From Nocardioides exalbidus (lineage in GTDB: Bacteria > Actinomycetota > Actinomycetes > Propionibacteriales > Nocardioidaceae), in contig NZ_FNRT01000002.1 of assembly GCF_900105585.1 (NCBI RefSeq), forward strand, positions 3,348,001 to 3,412,000: a stretch of 64,000 bases of DNA. The letters are read 5' to 3'. This document shows, piece by piece, positions 26,847 through 37,032 of the stretch (positions are counted from its first letter, which is position 1; every line of letters starts with the position of its first letter). The notes below the pieces were generated by a model that saw only the letters and a program-made list of their open reading frames with translations, was not told the origin of the DNA and searched no databases. The translations under genes and the position numbers were made by a program.

Positions 26847-29800
26847 TCAGCCCGCCAGGTGCGCCCAGCGAGCGGAGAGCTCGGTCCACGGGCCGTCGTC
26901 GACCACGCGACCGGAGTCGAGCACCAGGACGCGGTCGGCCTGCGCGAGGGCGGCGACCTTGCTGGTCGCGCCGATGACCGTCGCGCCCCGCTCGCGCAGC
27001 GCGCGCCACAGCTCGATCTCCGTGGCGGCGTCGAGCGCGGACGAGACGTCGTCGGCGAGCAGCACGTCGGCCTCGGTGGCGAGCGCACGTGCGAGGGCGA
27101 GCCGCTGCACCTGGCCTCCAGAGAGGCGGACCCCGCGGTGGCCGACGAGCGACTCCGGGCCTCCGGCCTCCGACACGTCGCGGCCCATCCGGGCCGCCTC
27201 GATGGCGGGCATGACCGTGCGCCCGGCGTGGTCGAGACCGACGTTGCCGTTGAAGGTGCCCGACAGGACGCGCGGCACCTGGGCGACGTGGGCCACCCGT
27301 GCCGGGCGGAGCGTGGTCTGCGGGTCGTCGACGACCTGGCCGTTCCAGACGATCTCGCCGGTGCTGCTCACGAGGCCGGCGAGCGCGCCGAGCAGGCTGG
27401 ACTTGCCGGAGCCGACCTGGCCGAGCAGCAGCACGAGCTCACCGGCGCGGACCTCGAGGTCGACGTCCTGGACGCCGAGGGTGCCGTCGTCGTGGACGGC
27501 CGAGAGGTCGCGCAGGGTCAGGGTGCGCAGCGGCTCGCGCACGGCCGCGGCGGGTGCGGCGGCGGTGCCGGCGGACAGGTCCATGCCGCCGGGCAGCACC
27601 ATCAGGTCGCCGCCTCCGGCGAGGGCGCTGGTGGCATGCATCCAGGCGCGTGTCCCGGGAGCCTCGGTGACGACCGCACCGGCGACCCGGCCGAACCAGT
27701 CGAACCCGCTGACCGCGTTGGCGACCAGCAGGGCGGTCGCGAGCTCCCAGTGACCGGACAGCAGGCCCGCCCAGGCGGCGACCACGCCGCACTGCACCAT
27801 GACGACGGGGACACCGTCGAGGAGCGACTGGACGCGGTGCTCGCGGACCGCGGCGTCGACACGTCCGCCGTCGACCTCGCGCAGGTGGCGGTGGAGGTGC
27901 GGGGTGGCCGCGGCGAGCTTGACCGTGCGGATCGACTCGAGCGTCGACACGAGCGCCTGGCCGAACCCGGCGCGGGCCGCGGAGGCTGCGGCCGCCGACC
28001 GGCCGGCGACCGGGCGTCCGAGCGAGGAGGCGAGGGCGGAGGCGACCATGACCGCGAGCAGGATCGCCCCGGCGAGCCAGGTGCCGGCGATGAGGGCGGT
28101 CAGGACGGCGACGAGCAGGCCGTTGACGAAGTCGACCCAGCGGTCGGTGTAGCGCGCGATGCGGTCGGCGTCCATGGCGCGGGCGACGACCTCGCCCGGC
28201 GGCGTACGGACGAGGCGGCGCTGGTCGGTCTGGCCGGCGAGGACGGCGGCGCGCACCCGCATGCGGACCTCGACCCACCAGTGCGGATAGGTCCAGAACG
28301 CCTGCGACAGCAGCAGCGGGCCGATCATCAGCGAGGCGACGAGCGCGAGCAGCAGGAGACCGGGGTTGTCGCCGTCCTGGAGCGTGGTGACGACGTGGCC
28401 CCAGACGAAGCCGGTGATCGCACCGTAGGCGCCCGTGATCGAGGCCACGAGGAAGAGCAGCGCGCCGAGGAGGCCCCACTCGGGCTTGAGGCGGATGACG
28501 TGCCAGACCTGGCGCATCAGGCCGAGCGGCGGGTCGACGTGGGGCGGTTCGGGCGGCGTGGTGCTGCGGCGCACGGAGCCGATGGAGGAGTCGTCGTGGT
28601 GGTGCTCCTCGATGACCACCTCGTGGGCGGCGGCGTCGAGGAGGTCGCGGAACGGCCCGTTGGTGACCGCCAGCCGGTCGCGTGGACCCTGCTGCACCAC
28701 GCGGCCGGCCTCGAGCACGGCGACCTGCTCCGCGCGCTCGGTGGTGGACAGGCGGTGGGCGACGAGGATGCCGGTGCGGCCGGAGATCAGGCGGTCGGCG
28801 GCGCGCACGACGCGCGCCTCGGTGACCGGGTCCATCCGGGCGGTGGCCTCGTCGAGCACCACGACGCTGACGTCGCGGACCAGCAGCCGGGCGAAGGCGA
28901 CGAGCTGCTCCTCGCCGGCGGACAGGCTGGTGCCGCCGGGGCCGAGCAGCGTGTCGAGGCCTTCGGGGAGACCGGCGACCCACTCGGTGAGGCCGAGCTC
29001 CTCGACGGCCGCGACGACCGACTCGCGGGGTGCCTCGCCGAAGAGGGTGATGTTGTCGACCAGCGTGCCGGCGAGGATCTCGGTGCGCTGGGTGACGACG
29101 CCCACGGCCGACCGGAGCTGCTGGAGGTCGAGCTCGAGGACGTCGGTGCCGCCGAGGAAGACGGTGCCGGGCGGCGGCTCGACCGCACGGGAGAGGAACG
29201 ATGCGAGCGTCGACTTGCCCGACCCGGTGCGGCCCACGAGTGCGCAGGTGTGCCCGGCGGGGACGCTCAGGTCGATGTCGCGCAGGGCGAAGCTGCCGGT
29301 GCCGTAGGAGAAGGCCAGGCCACGGAGCTCGACGTCGAGCGGGCCGTGGGGGAGCGAGAGCCCGCCGACCGGCTCGGCGGGGACCGACATCATCCCGCGC
29401 AGGCGGAGCACCGCGCCCATGCCCTCCTGCAGGTCGGGGAGGTGCCGGGCGAGCATGTCGACCTGGCCGACGAACATCGTCGTCACCAGGAACAGCGTCA
29501 CCAGCCGGGCCGTCGACAGGTCGCCGTGCAGCACGAGGGCGACGCCGAGGAGGCCCGTGGCGGCCAGGACGCCGTGCAGCAGGCCGCCGCTGCGCCTCGT
29601 CACGCTGACCTCGACGGCCAGCACGCCGCGCAGCCTGCGGTGGATCTCGGCGGCGAGCTCGGCGTTGCGCCGGAGCACGTGGGGCTGGCCCAGCGAGGTG
29701 CGGACGTCGTCGCGCGCGGCGATGCCCTCCTCGGTCGAGGCGGCGTGGTCGGTCCACGCGGCCTCCTCGAGCACCTTGCGCTCGGCGATGAGCGGGAGCA

Positions 29801-30356
29801 GGCGACGGATCGCGAACCAGACCGCCACGCCGCACAGTGGGAAGAGGAAGGCCGCCGGCCACCAGGTGATCGCGGCGACGATCCAGAGCGGCCCGGCGGA
29901 CAGGACGGTGCGGATGGCCATCCACACCCCCCAGCGCATGAGCTGGCCGACCTCCCAGGTGTCGTCGTCGATCCGGTCGAGCACCTCGCCGACCGCCTGC
30001 TCCGACAGCTCGGACAGCGGCTGGGCCATCGCGGCGTCGATGAGGTCGGCGCGCAGCCGACCCTCGGCCCGGTCGACCACGACGCCCCAGATCGTGCGCG
30101 CGGCGGTGTCGACGAACGCCCCGCCGACCACGCACAGCGCGAGGACCCCGACGAGCATCGAGGTGGGGGAGTCGGCCAGCCGGCCGGCGACGACGCTGCC
30201 CAGCGAGGAGGCGACCGCCCCCACGAAGGCCAGCGAGAGGCAGACGACGGAGAGGGGACGGCGCACTCGCCGCCAGTCAACGGGCTGGCGGTCTGTGGTG
30301 GGCTCCGACACCGGGGTGGTGGCGTCCGTGGAGCGGGAGGTCTCGGTGATCGTCAC
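26847..30356 (-). CDS. Fused heterodimeric-type ABC exporter
   Basis: This 1,169-residue protein is a head-to-tail fusion of two ABC half-transporters, each with a six-helix membrane domain and an ATPase. Site sequences in the first ATPase are GRTGSGKST, LSAGEEQ, VVVLDEATARMD and the switch His in VAHRLST. The second has GQVGSGKSS and an intact LSGGQ, but VLLADDVSSALD has Asp in place of the catalytic Glu, and the switch His is missing (GATSKVA). So one composite site is probably degenerate, as in many heterodimeric exporters (TM287/288, BmrCD). Start GTG 30356 with GAGGG upstream. The substrate is unknown; drug or lipid export is likely. Confidence 0.9.
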   Translation of the reverse strand: MTITETSRSTDATTPVSEPTTDRQPVDWRRVRRPLSVVCLSLAFVGAVASSLGSVVAGRLADSPTSMLVGVLALCVVGGAFVDTAARTIWGVVVDRAEGRLRADLIDAAMAQPLSELSEQAVGEVLDRIDDDTWEVGQLMRWGVWMAIRTVLSAGPLWIVAAITWWPAAFLFPLCGVAVWFAIRRLLPLIAERKVLEEAAWTDHAASTEEGIAARDDVRTSLGQPHVLRRNAELAAEIHRRLRGVLAVEVSVTRRSGGLLHGVLAATGLLGVALVLHGDLSTARLVTLFLVTTMFVGQVDMLARHLPDLQEGMGAVLRLRGMMSVPAEPVGGLSLPHGPLDVELRGLAFSYGTGSFALRDIDLSVPAGHTCALVGRTGSGKSTLASFLSRAVEPPPGTVFLGGTDVLELDLQQLRSAVGVVTQRTEILAGTLVDNITLFGEAPRESVVAAVEELGLTEWVAGLPEGLDTLLGPGGTSLSAGEEQLVAFARLLVRDVSVVVLDEATARMDPVTEARVVRAADRLISGRTGILVAHRLSTTERAEQVAVLEAGRVVQQGPRDRLAVTNGPFRDLLDAAAHEVVIEEHHHDDSSIGSVRRSTTPPEPPHVDPPLGLMRQVWHVIRLKPEWGLLGALLFLVASITGAYGAITGFVWGHVVTTLQDGDNPGLLLLALVASLMIGPLLLSQAFWTYPHWWVEVRMRVRAAVLAGQTDQRRLVRTPPGEVVARAMDADRIARYTDRWVDFVNGLLVAVLTALIAGTWLAGAILLAVMVASALASSLGRPVAGRSAAAASAARAGFGQALVSTLESIRTVKLAAATPHLHRHLREVDGGRVDAAVREHRVQSLLDGVPVVMVQCGVVAAWAGLLSGHWELATALLVANAVSGFDWFGRVAGAVVTEAPGTRAWMHATSALAGGGDLMVLPGGMDLSAGTAAAPAAAVREPLRTLTLRDLSAVHDDGTLGVQDVDLEVRAGELVLLLGQVGSGKSSLLGALAGLVSSTGEIVWNGQVVDDPQTTLRPARVAHVAQVPRVLSGTFNGNVGLDHAGRTVMPAIEAARMGRDVSEAGGPESLVGHRGVRLSGGQVQRLALARALATEADVLLADDVSSALDAATEIELWRALRERGATVIGATSKVAALAQADRVLVLDSGRVVDDGPWTELSARWAHLAG

Positions 30357-30419
30357 GGTGCCCTCAGGTTAGGCCGTGGCACCGACGATCGCCCCCCGAT
30401 TTTCCGGGGGTGAGCCGAA

Positions 30420-30461
30420 CGTCATACGACCCCGCACCGATGGGTGCGGGGTCGTATGACG
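30420..30461 (-). terminator. Terminator after sucB
   Basis: A perfect 19-bp stem (30420-30438 with 30443-30461) around the 4-nt loop GATG lies 45 bp beyond the sucB stop. It should end the lpdA-sucB transcript. A second small C5/G5 hairpin follows at about 30392-30410 on the way to the ABC exporter gene. Confidence 0.85.
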
Positions 30462-30506
30462 GATGGTGCGCCGCCCCTGCTCGCTTCGCTCGCGGGGCGA
30501 CCGGGC

Positions 30507-32423
30507 TCAGACCTCGAACTGACCGGCCTCGAGGCGCTTCTTGACCTCCTGGAGGAAGCGACCGGCGTCGGCGCCGTCGACCAGGCGGTGGTCGTAGGTC
30601 AGCGACAGGTAGACCATGTGGCGCACGGCGATCGTCTCGCCGAGGTTGGCGTCGTCGATCACGACGGGACGCTTCACCACGGCACCGGGGCCGAGGATCG
30701 CGACCTGCGGCTTGTTGATGATCGGGGTGTCGAAGAGCGCCCCGAAGCTGCCGAGGTTGGTGATCGTGAAGGTGCCGCCGGAGAGCTCGTCGGGCGTCAC
30801 CTTGTTGGTGCGGGTGCGCTCGGCGATGTCGGCGATCTTCTTGGCGAGCCCGGCGATCGAGAGGTCACCGGCCTCCTTGACGACGGGCGTCAGCAGGCCC
30901 TTCTCGGTGTCCACGGCGAACGCGATGTTCTCGCGGTCGAAGTAGGTCACCTCGCCCTTCTCGGCGTCGATCGTGGCGTTGAGCTTCGGGTGGACCTTCA
31001 GCGCGTCGATCGCAGCCTTCGCGAAGAACGGCAGGTAGGTCAGCTTCACGCCCTCGCGCGCCAGGAAGTCGGCCTTGGCCGCCTCGCGGAGGCGGGCGAT
31101 CGAGGTGACGTCGACCTCCATGACCTGCGTCAGCTGCGCGGCCTCGTGGAGCGACTCGGTCATGCGCGAGGCGATGACCTTGCGCAGGCGCGAGAGCGGC
31201 TCGACCGTGCCGCGCAGCGGCGACGGGGACGGGGACGCGGCAGCCGGAGCGGCGGCCGGAGCCGCGGCGGCGGGTGCAGCCGGGGCGGCGGCAGGGGCAG
31301 CAGCCGGGGCGGCGGCCTTCTGCGCGGCAGCGGCGGCGTCGAGGACGTCCTGCTTGCGGATGCGGCCACCGACGCCGGTGCCCTGGACCTGCGAGAGGTC
31401 GACGTTGTTCTGGTCGGCCATCTTGCGCACCAGCGGAGTGACGTACGTCGTCTGGTCGCGACCGCCCTCGCTGGGTGCTGCGGGAGCCGCCGGGGCCTCC
31501 TGCTTCGGGGCCTCCTGCTTCGGAGCCTCCTGCTGCGGGGCCTCCTGGGCCGCCGGCTGGGCCGCGGGCTCGGGCTGCTTCTCGGACTCGGGGGTCTCGT
31601 CGCCGGCGGGGAGCTCACCCGTCTCCTCGACGATCTGCTCCTCCTGCTCGGCCTTCTTCTCCGCGTTGGCGTCGTCCTTGGGCTGGGCCTCGGCCGACTG
31701 CGGCTCGCCGCCGGCGTCACCGGAGCCGATGATCGCGAGCTCGGCGCCGACCTCGACGGTCTCGTCCTCCTCGGCCTTGATCTCCAGCAGGGTGCCGGCG
31801 ACGGGCGAGGGGATCTCGGTGTCGACCTTGTCGGTCGAGACCTCGAGCAGCGGCTCGTCGACGGCGACCTCGTCGCCGACCTGCTTGAGCCAGCGGGTGA
31901 CGGTGCCCTCGGTGACGGACTCGCCGAGCGCGGGCAGCGTGACCGGCGTACCGGCGCCGCCACCGCCGCCGCCACCGGACGAACCGGACGAGGCCTGCTC
32001 GGCAGCGGGCTCCGACTGGGCCGGTGCGTCGTCCTTCTCGGACTCGGGGGTCTCGTCGCCGGCCGGGAGCTCGCCCGTCTCCTCGGCGATCTGCTCCTCC
32101 TGCTCGGCCTTCTTCTCCGACTCCTGCTCGTCGGCGGGCTGCGCCTCGGGCTCGGCGGAGCCGGACGCGTCGCCGGTCGACTCGCCCTCGTCGCCGACGA
32201 CGGCCAGGACCGCGCCGACCTCGACGGTGTCGTCCTCGTTGGCCTTGATCTCCAGCAGGGTGCCGGCGACGGGGGACGGGATCTCGGTGTCGACCTTGTC
32301 GGTGGAGACCTCCAGCAGCGGCTCGTCGACGGCGACCGTGTCACCGACCTGCTTGAGCCAGCGGGTGACGGTGCCCTCGGTGACGGACTCGCCGAGTGCG
32401 GGGAGGGTGACTTCGGAGGCCAA
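30507..32423 (-). CDS. sucB: Dihydrolipoamide acyltransferase (E2) with two lipoyl domains
   Basis: This 638-residue E2 core carries acyl groups on lipoyl-lysine and passes them to CoA. Domains: lipoyl 1 (5-77, Lys43 in STDKVDTEI), acidic linker, lipoyl 2 (161-233, Lys199), Ala/Pro/Gln linker, E1/E3-binding domain (about 325-365), Ala/Pro-rich linker and the catalytic domain ending with DHRLVDG. The two lipoyl-plus-linker units are almost identical, a recent duplication or gene conversion. In actinobacteria this E2 serves 2-oxoglutarate and pyruvate dehydrogenase complexes. The start appears to be TTG 32423 with AAGGA upstream. It lies 59 bp downstream of lpdA on the same strand, with a strong terminator after it. 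Confidence 0.93.
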   Translation of the reverse strand: MASEVTLPALGESVTEGTVTRWLKQVGDTVAVDEPLLEVSTDKVDTEIPSPVAGTLLEIKANEDDTVEVGAVLAVVGDEGESTGDASGSAEPEAQPADEQESEKKAEQEEQIAEETGELPAGDETPESEKDDAPAQSEPAAEQASSGSSGGGGGGGAGTPVTLPALGESVTEGTVTRWLKQVGDEVAVDEPLLEVSTDKVDTEIPSPVAGTLLEIKAEEDETVEVGAELAIIGSGDAGGEPQSAEAQPKDDANAEKKAEQEEQIVEETGELPAGDETPESEKQPEPAAQPAAQEAPQQEAPKQEAPKQEAPAAPAAPSEGGRDQTTYVTPLVRKMADQNNVDLSQVQGTGVGGRIRKQDVLDAAAAAQKAAAPAAAPAAAPAAPAAAAPAAAPAAASPSPSPLRGTVEPLSRLRKVIASRMTESLHEAAQLTQVMEVDVTSIARLREAAKADFLAREGVKLTYLPFFAKAAIDALKVHPKLNATIDAEKGEVTYFDRENIAFAVDTEKGLLTPVVKEAGDLSIAGLAKKIADIAERTRTNKVTPDELSGGTFTITNLGSFGALFDTPIINKPQVAILGPGAVVKRPVVIDDANLGETIAVRHMVYLSLTYDHRLVDGADAGRFLQEVKKRLEAGQFEV

Positions 32424-32482
32424 TGTGGTTCCTTCGCTCGCGGTGGGGTGTGTGTGGTTCTGGTGGTTCAGGGCGGTGTGGA

Positions 32483-33859
32483 TCAGGAGTGGGCGTGCAG
32501 CGGCTTGCCGGCCAGGGCCAGGTGGGCCTCGCCGAGCGCTTCGTTCTGGGTGGGGTGAGCGTGCACGAGCGGCGCGACGTCGTCGGCGTGTGCCTCCCAG
32601 TTGTAGATCAGCTGGGCCTCGCCGATGAGCTCACCCACCCGATCGCCCACCATGTGGACGCCGAGGACCGGGCCGTCGACCAGGCCGACGAGCTTGACGA
32701 AGCCCTGGGTCTGGAGGATCTGGCTCTTGCCGTTGCCGCCGAGGTTGTAGGTCACCGTGGTGACGGCGTCGCCGTGCAGCTCGCGCGCCTTCGCCTCGTC
32801 GAGGCCGACGGAGGCGATCTCGGGGTGGGAGTACGTCACCCGCGGGATGCCGGCCTCGTCGACCGGGCGCGGGTCGAGGCCGGCGATCTCCTCGGCCACG
32901 AAGATGCCCTGCTGGAAGCCGCGGTGGGCCAGCTGCAGGCCGGGGACGATGTCGCCGACCGCGTAGACGCCCTCGACGTTGGTGCGGCAGCGCTCGTCGG
33001 CGAGCACGAAGCCGCGGTCCATCGCGATGCCCTGCTCGGCGTAGCCCAGGCCGTCGGTGGACGGGCCGCGGCCGACGGCGACGAGGAGCACCTCGGCCTC
33101 GATGACGTCACCCCCCTCGACCGTGACGGCGACCCCGGTGTCGGTGTGCTTGACGCTCTGGAAGGGGGTGCCGGTGAGGAAGGAGATCTTCCGCTTGCGG
33201 AAGGCGCGCTCGAGGGCCTTCGACGACGCCTCGTCCTCGACGGCGACCAGGCGCGGCAGCGCCTCGATGATCGTGACGTCGGAGCCGAACGACTTCCACA
33301 CGCTGGCGAACTCGCAGCCGATGACGCCACCGCCGAGCACGATGGCCGACGCCGGCACGCGGTCGAGGCGCAGGGCGTGCTCGGAGGTGAGGACGCGCTC
33401 GCCGTCGACCTCGAGGCCGGGCAGGCTCCTGCTGTAGGAGCCGGAGGCCAGGACGACGGCCTTGCCGGTGTAGGCGGTGCCGTCGACGGTCACCTCACGT
33501 GGACCGGTCAGCGTGCCCGACCCCTGGATGACGTCGATGCCGCGCGACTTGATGAGCCCGGTGAGGCCCTTGAACAGCCGGTCGACGACCTTGTCCTTGT
33601 AGGCGTTCACGCCGGCCATGTCGATGCCGTCGAGCGTGGCGCTGACCCCGAACTGCGAGGCCTCGCGCGCTGAGTCGGCGACCTCCGCGGCGTGCAGGAG
33701 GGCCTTGGTCGGGATGCACCCGACGTGGAGGCAGGTGCCGCCGAGGTTGCCCTTCTCGACCAGTCCGACCTTCAGTCCGAGCTGGGCCGCTCGCAGGGCG
33801 CAGGCGTAGCCGCCCGATCCAGCCCCGAGGACGAGTACGTCGTACTCACCGTCCGCCAC
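32483..33859 (-). CDS. lpdA: Dihydrolipoyl dehydrogenase (E3)
   Basis: This 458-residue FAD-dependent disulfide oxidoreductase reoxidises the dihydrolipoyl groups of E2 and GcvH. It shows the FAD site [17 protein letters not shown], the redox-active pair in [13 protein letters not shown], the NAD site [12 protein letters not shown] and the C-terminal catalytic [15 protein letters not shown] 33859 has GGAGGG upstream at 6-nt spacing. It is the first gene of the lpdA-sucB unit. The same enzyme could also serve the glycine cleavage system, whose T protein is encoded nearby at 35922. Confidence 0.97.
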   Translation of the reverse strand: MADGEYDVLVLGAGSGGYACALRAAQLGLKVGLVEKGNLGGTCLHVGCIPTKALLHAAEVADSAREASQFGVSATLDGIDMAGVNAYKDKVVDRLFKGLTGLIKSRGIDVIQGSGTLTGPREVTVDGTAYTGKAVVLASGSYSRSLPGLEVDGERVLTSEHALRLDRVPASAIVLGGGVIGCEFASVWKSFGSDVTIIEALPRLVAVEDEASSKALERAFRKRKISFLTGTPFQSVKHTDTGVAVTVEGGDVIEAEVLLVAVGRGPSTDGLGYAEQGIAMDRGFVLADERCRTNVEGVYAVGDIVPGLQLAHRGFQQGIFVAEEIAGLDPRPVDEAGIPRVTYSHPEIASVGLDEAKARELHGDAVTTVTYNLGGNGKSQILQTQGFVKLVGLVDGPVLGVHMVGDRVGELIGEAQLIYNWEAHADDVAPLVHAHPTQNEALGEAHLALAGKPLHAHS

Positions 33860-34005
33860 AGATTCCCTCCACCATGTCGCAACTCGATCGTCTCTTCAGG
33901 CGGATCCATCTTTGCACTCTTCACGAGCCTGTCCACACCGGGTCGGGCCACACCAGATTCGTGGAGTGCGGGCGTCGTGAGGCAGGTCCCGGCAGAATGG
34001 GCGTC

Positions 34006-34365
34006 ATGGGCTTGTTCGATCGATTCCGGCGCAGTGGGCGCACCAGCCGTCCGGCACGCAACGCGGAGCGCACCGGTTCGACGCGCGTGCGCTCCGCGGA
34101 CGGTGAGGACGTACGCCACCTGGAGACGTTCGTGCGCACCAAGCAGGGGGTCGAGGGGTTCGTCGAGCCGCGCACCGCGGTCAGCGACGTGACGCTGCTC
34201 CTGGTCGCCCACGACGGCGAGTGGACGCGGCGCCGGGTGCCCAGCGTGAAGTGGGCCCACGAGTTCGCCAACCACCACCGCGTGCCGTCCTACGACGCCG
34301 CGGTGGTCGGCGTGCCGCAGCGGATGCGCGACTACAACCGGCGCAAGAAGGCCGGAGGGATCTGA
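34006..34365 (+). CDS. Conserved small hypothetical protein
   Basis: This 119-residue basic soluble protein begins MGLFDRFRR and has a central conserved-looking block VTLLLVAHDGEWTRRRVPS followed by a C-terminal amphipathic helix and RMRDYNRRKKAGGI. Similar proteins occur between lpdA and pepA in related actinobacteria as I recall them, without a known role. ATG 34006 is preferred over ATG 33997 because a CAGAAT -10-like box sits 7 nt before it. It is divergent from lpdA and convergent with pepA, whose stop lies 3 bp away. Confidence 0.7.
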   Translation: MGLFDRFRRSGRTSRPARNAERTGSTRVRSADGEDVRHLETFVRTKQGVEGFVEPRTAVSDVTLLLVAHDGEWTRRRVPSVKWAHEFANHHRVPSYDAAVVGVPQRMRDYNRRKKAGGI

Positions 34366-34368
34366 CCC

Positions 34369-35877
34369 TCAGCCGGCCGAGGAGAGCGAGCGCGCGAGCT
34401 CGACGAGCGTCGTGACTCCGAAGCCGGTCGCGCCCGAGGGGACGTGGCCGTAGGGAGCGCCGGTGTTCATCTCCTTGCCGGCGATGTCGAGGTGCGCCCA
34501 CGGCAGGCCGCCGGAGAACTCGCGCAGGAACGCCGAGGCGTAGAGCCCGCCGCCCCAGCGCACCCAGTCGTGCTGGAGCAGGTCGGCGACGCGGGAGCTG
34601 GTGATCCGCTCCTTCATCTCCTCGGGGATCGGCATCCGCCAGTGCTGCTCACCCGCCGCCGCGCCCGCGGCGAGGACCGCGGGGACCTGGTCGTCGGTGC
34701 CCATCACGGCACCCACCTTGTCGCCGAGGGCGAGCTGCATGTGCCCGGTGAGCGTGGCGATGTCGACGAGGACGTCGGGCCCCTCCGCGACCGCGAGCGA
34801 CATCGCGTCGCCGAGCAGCATCCGACCCTCGGCGTCGGTGTTGGCGATCTCGACGGTCGTGCCGCTGTGCATGGTGATCACGTCACCGGGGCGGGTCGAG
34901 GTGGCGGACACCATGTTCTCCGCCATCGGGGCGAAGGCGGTGACCTTGATCGGCAGGCCGAGCCGGGCGATGGCGAGGGTGACGTTGACGACCGTGGCCG
35001 CGCCGGCCATGTCGCCCTTCATGTGGAGCATGCTCGACGACGGCTTGATGGTGAGGCCGCCGGAGTCGAAGGTGACGCCCTTGCCGACGAGCGCGAGGTG
35101 GGTGACCGCGTCCCGGGGCGCCCAGGTGAGCTTCACCAGCCGCGACGGGGCGGCCGAGGAGTTGCCGACGCTGAGGATGCCGCCGCAGCCCATCTCCTCG
35201 AGCTGCTCGTGGTCGAAGACCTCGATCGCCACCTTCGGGGCACCGCGGCCCTTGGTGACCTCCTTGTGCGCTGCCGTCACGAGCTCGGCGAGCAGCGGGG
35301 GAGTGCAGTCCTTCGGCGGCGTGTTCACCCAGTCGCGGGTGCGGGCGACCGCCTCCGCGAGCACCTCGGCCCGCTCCAGCGCGGCGACGGCCTCGGCCCG
35401 GCGCGCGATCGGGCTCAGCACCACGACGTCGTTCGGCTCGGTGGTCTCGGCCTTCTTCGACTTGTAGGCCGTGAAGGTGTAGCCGCCGAGCCGGTGGCCC
35501 TCGACGACCGCGGCGACCAGCTCGGGGGTGTCGCTCGGCAGGGCGAGGGCGACCGACGCCGCGTTGGCCACGCTGCGGGCGGCGACGCCGGCGGCGCGTC
35601 GTACGGCGATCGTGTCGGTCGGGTCGTCGCCCAGGCCGACGAAGACCAGCAGCGGGGCGTTGACCTCGTCGCGCGTCGGCGCCTTGACCGCCTCGCCCGC
35701 CTTGCCCGTGATCCCCATGGTGGAGAGGAACGGTCGCAGCCTGCGGCCGTAGGCGGCGCTCACGTCCTCCGCGGCCTCGCAGAGCCGGGGCCCCTTCGGG
35801 CCGGACACCACTCCCACCACGACAGCATCGGCTCGGGTCTTGGCGGGGCTGGCGCTGCGGAGGGAGTACGTCGTCAC
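34369..35877 (-). CDS. pepA: Leucyl aminopeptidase
   Basis: This 502-residue M17 metallo-aminopeptidase removes N-terminal residues from peptides. The two-zinc catalytic domain shows GKGVTFDSGGLTIKP (Lys and Asp ligands), the GDMAGAATV region and the signature NTDAEGRMLLGDA. The N-terminal domain (1-170) is the variable oligomerisation domain. GTG 35877 has TAACAT 7 nt upstream, so it is probably leaderless. It is divergent from gcvT with only 44 bp between their starts. Confidence 0.96.
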   Translation of the reverse strand: MTTYSLRSASPAKTRADAVVVGVVSGPKGPRLCEAAEDVSAAYGRRLRPFLSTMGITGKAGEAVKAPTRDEVNAPLLVFVGLGDDPTDTIAVRRAAGVAARSVANAASVALALPSDTPELVAAVVEGHRLGGYTFTAYKSKKAETTEPNDVVVLSPIARRAEAVAALERAEVLAEAVARTRDWVNTPPKDCTPPLLAELVTAAHKEVTKGRGAPKVAIEVFDHEQLEEMGCGGILSVGNSSAAPSRLVKLTWAPRDAVTHLALVGKGVTFDSGGLTIKPSSSMLHMKGDMAGAATVVNVTLAIARLGLPIKVTAFAPMAENMVSATSTRPGDVITMHSGTTVEIANTDAEGRMLLGDAMSLAVAEGPDVLVDIATLTGHMQLALGDKVGAVMGTDDQVPAVLAAGAAAGEQHWRMPIPEEMKERITSSRVADLLQHDWVRWGGGLYASAFLREFSGGLPWAHLDIAGKEMNTGAPYGHVPSGATGFGVTTLVELARSLSSAG

Positions 35878-35884
35878 CCGGGCG

Positions 35885-35914
35885 ATGTTAGGCGAGAGCC
35901 CGGGAAGGTAGGTT
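35885..35914. promoter_or_regulatory. Back-to-back leaderless promoters for pepA and gcvT
   Basis: In the 44-bp gap, TAACAT (minus strand, 35885-35890) stands 7 nt before pepA GTG, and TAGGTT (plus strand, 35909-35914) stands 7 nt before gcvT ATG. The -35 region of each must lie over or beyond the other promoter, so RNA polymerase binding should be mutually exclusive. Confidence 0.65.
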
Positions 35915-35921
35915 TCGCGGC

Positions 35922-37031
35922 ATGGACGGATCGCTCAAGCAGTCGCCCCTCCACGGCCGTCACGAGGCCCTCGGCGCGAAGTTCTCCGAGTTCGGCGGTT
36001 GGTCGATGCCGCTGGAGTACCCGACCGGCGTCGTCAAGGAGCACACGGCCGTGCGCGAGTCCGTCGGGATCTTCGACGTGAGCCACCTCGGCAAGGCGAT
36101 GGTGTCGGGCCCGGGGGCCGCCGAGTTCGTGAATGCGACGCTGTCCAACGACCTCGCCAAGATCGAGCCCGGCAAGGCGCAGTACACCCTCTGCCTCGAC
36201 GACACCGGCGGCATCGTCGACGACCTGATCGCCTACTGGCACGACGACGAGCACGTGCTGCTCGTCCCCAACGCGGCCAACACCGCGGAGGTCGTACGAC
36301 GCCTCCAGGCCGTCACGCCCGCGGGCGTGAAGGTGGTCGACCACCACGACGACTACGCCGTCCTCGCCGTGCAGGGCACCCGCTCCGACGAGGTGCTCGA
36401 CAAGGTCGGCCTGCCGACGGGACACGGCTACATGTCCTTCGTCGAGGCGCCCTGGGGCGACAGCGACCTCGGTGTCGTCGTCTGCCGCACCGGCTACACC
36501 GGCGAGCGGGGCTACGAGCTCGTCGTCGCCAACAGTGCGGCCGGCGAGGTCTGGGACGCCCTCATGGCCGCCGGCGAGGAGTGGGGCATCACCGCGTGCG
36601 GGCTCGGTGCCCGCGACACGCTCCGCACCGAGATGGGCTACCCGCTGCACGGCCAGGACATCAGCCTCGACACCAACCCGGTCGAGGCCGGTCTCTCGTG
36701 GGCGGTCGGCTGGAAGAAGGACGCCTTCTTCGGCCGCGACGCGGTGACGAGGGTGAAGGAGGAGGGCCCGAAGCGACGCCTCCGCGGGCTGGTCGCGGTC
36801 GGGCGCGGCATCCCGCGCCCCGGCATGGGCATCACGCTCACCCAGGACATCCCCCTCGCCGACATCACCTCCGGCACCTTCTCGCCCACGCTGAGGAAGG
36901 GGATCGGGCTCGCGCTGATCCCGGTGATGGTCAACGAGGACGCCGAGGTCGGCGTCGACGTGCGCGGACGTCGCGAGATCTTCCAGCTGGTCAAGCCGCC
37001 CTTCGTCGACCCCTCGGTGAAGGAGTCCTGA
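35922..37031 (+). CDS. gcvT: Glycine cleavage system T protein
   Basis: This 369-residue aminomethyltransferase uses tetrahydrofolate to release ammonia from aminomethyl-lipoyl GcvH and forms methylene-THF. It shows the expected GGWSMPLEY start region, FDVSHLGK, the folate-site Asp region SNDLAKIEPG, CRTGYTGERGYEL and the C-terminal barrel. Unusual for gcv genes, the other subunits are not adjacent. Methylene-THF links it to thyA and dfrA 1-3 kb downstream. ATG 35922 follows TAGGTT by 7 nt. The next gene starts at GTG 37033, directly after the stop. Confidence 0.95.
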   Translation: MDGSLKQSPLHGRHEALGAKFSEFGGWSMPLEYPTGVVKEHTAVRESVGIFDVSHLGKAMVSGPGAAEFVNATLSNDLAKIEPGKAQYTLCLDDTGGIVDDLIAYWHDDEHVLLVPNAANTAEVVRRLQAVTPAGVKVVDHHDDYAVLAVQGTRSDEVLDKVGLPTGHGYMSFVEAPWGDSDLGVVVCRTGYTGERGYELVVANSAAGEVWDALMAAGEEWGITACGLGARDTLRTEMGYPLHGQDISLDTNPVEAGLSWAVGWKKDAFFGRDAVTRVKEEGPKRRLRGLVAVGRGIPRPGMGITLTQDIPLADITSGTFSPTLRKGIGLALIPVMVNEDAEVGVDVRGRREIFQLVKPPFVDPSVKES

Positions 37032-37032
37032 C

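Noticed and set aside
25275-30413. A 1,712-codon plus-strand open frame
   Set aside because: It runs opposite the ABC exporter, the epimerase and lipB; composition is repetitive Gly/Arg/Asp/Val and it has no domain. It is a GC shadow.
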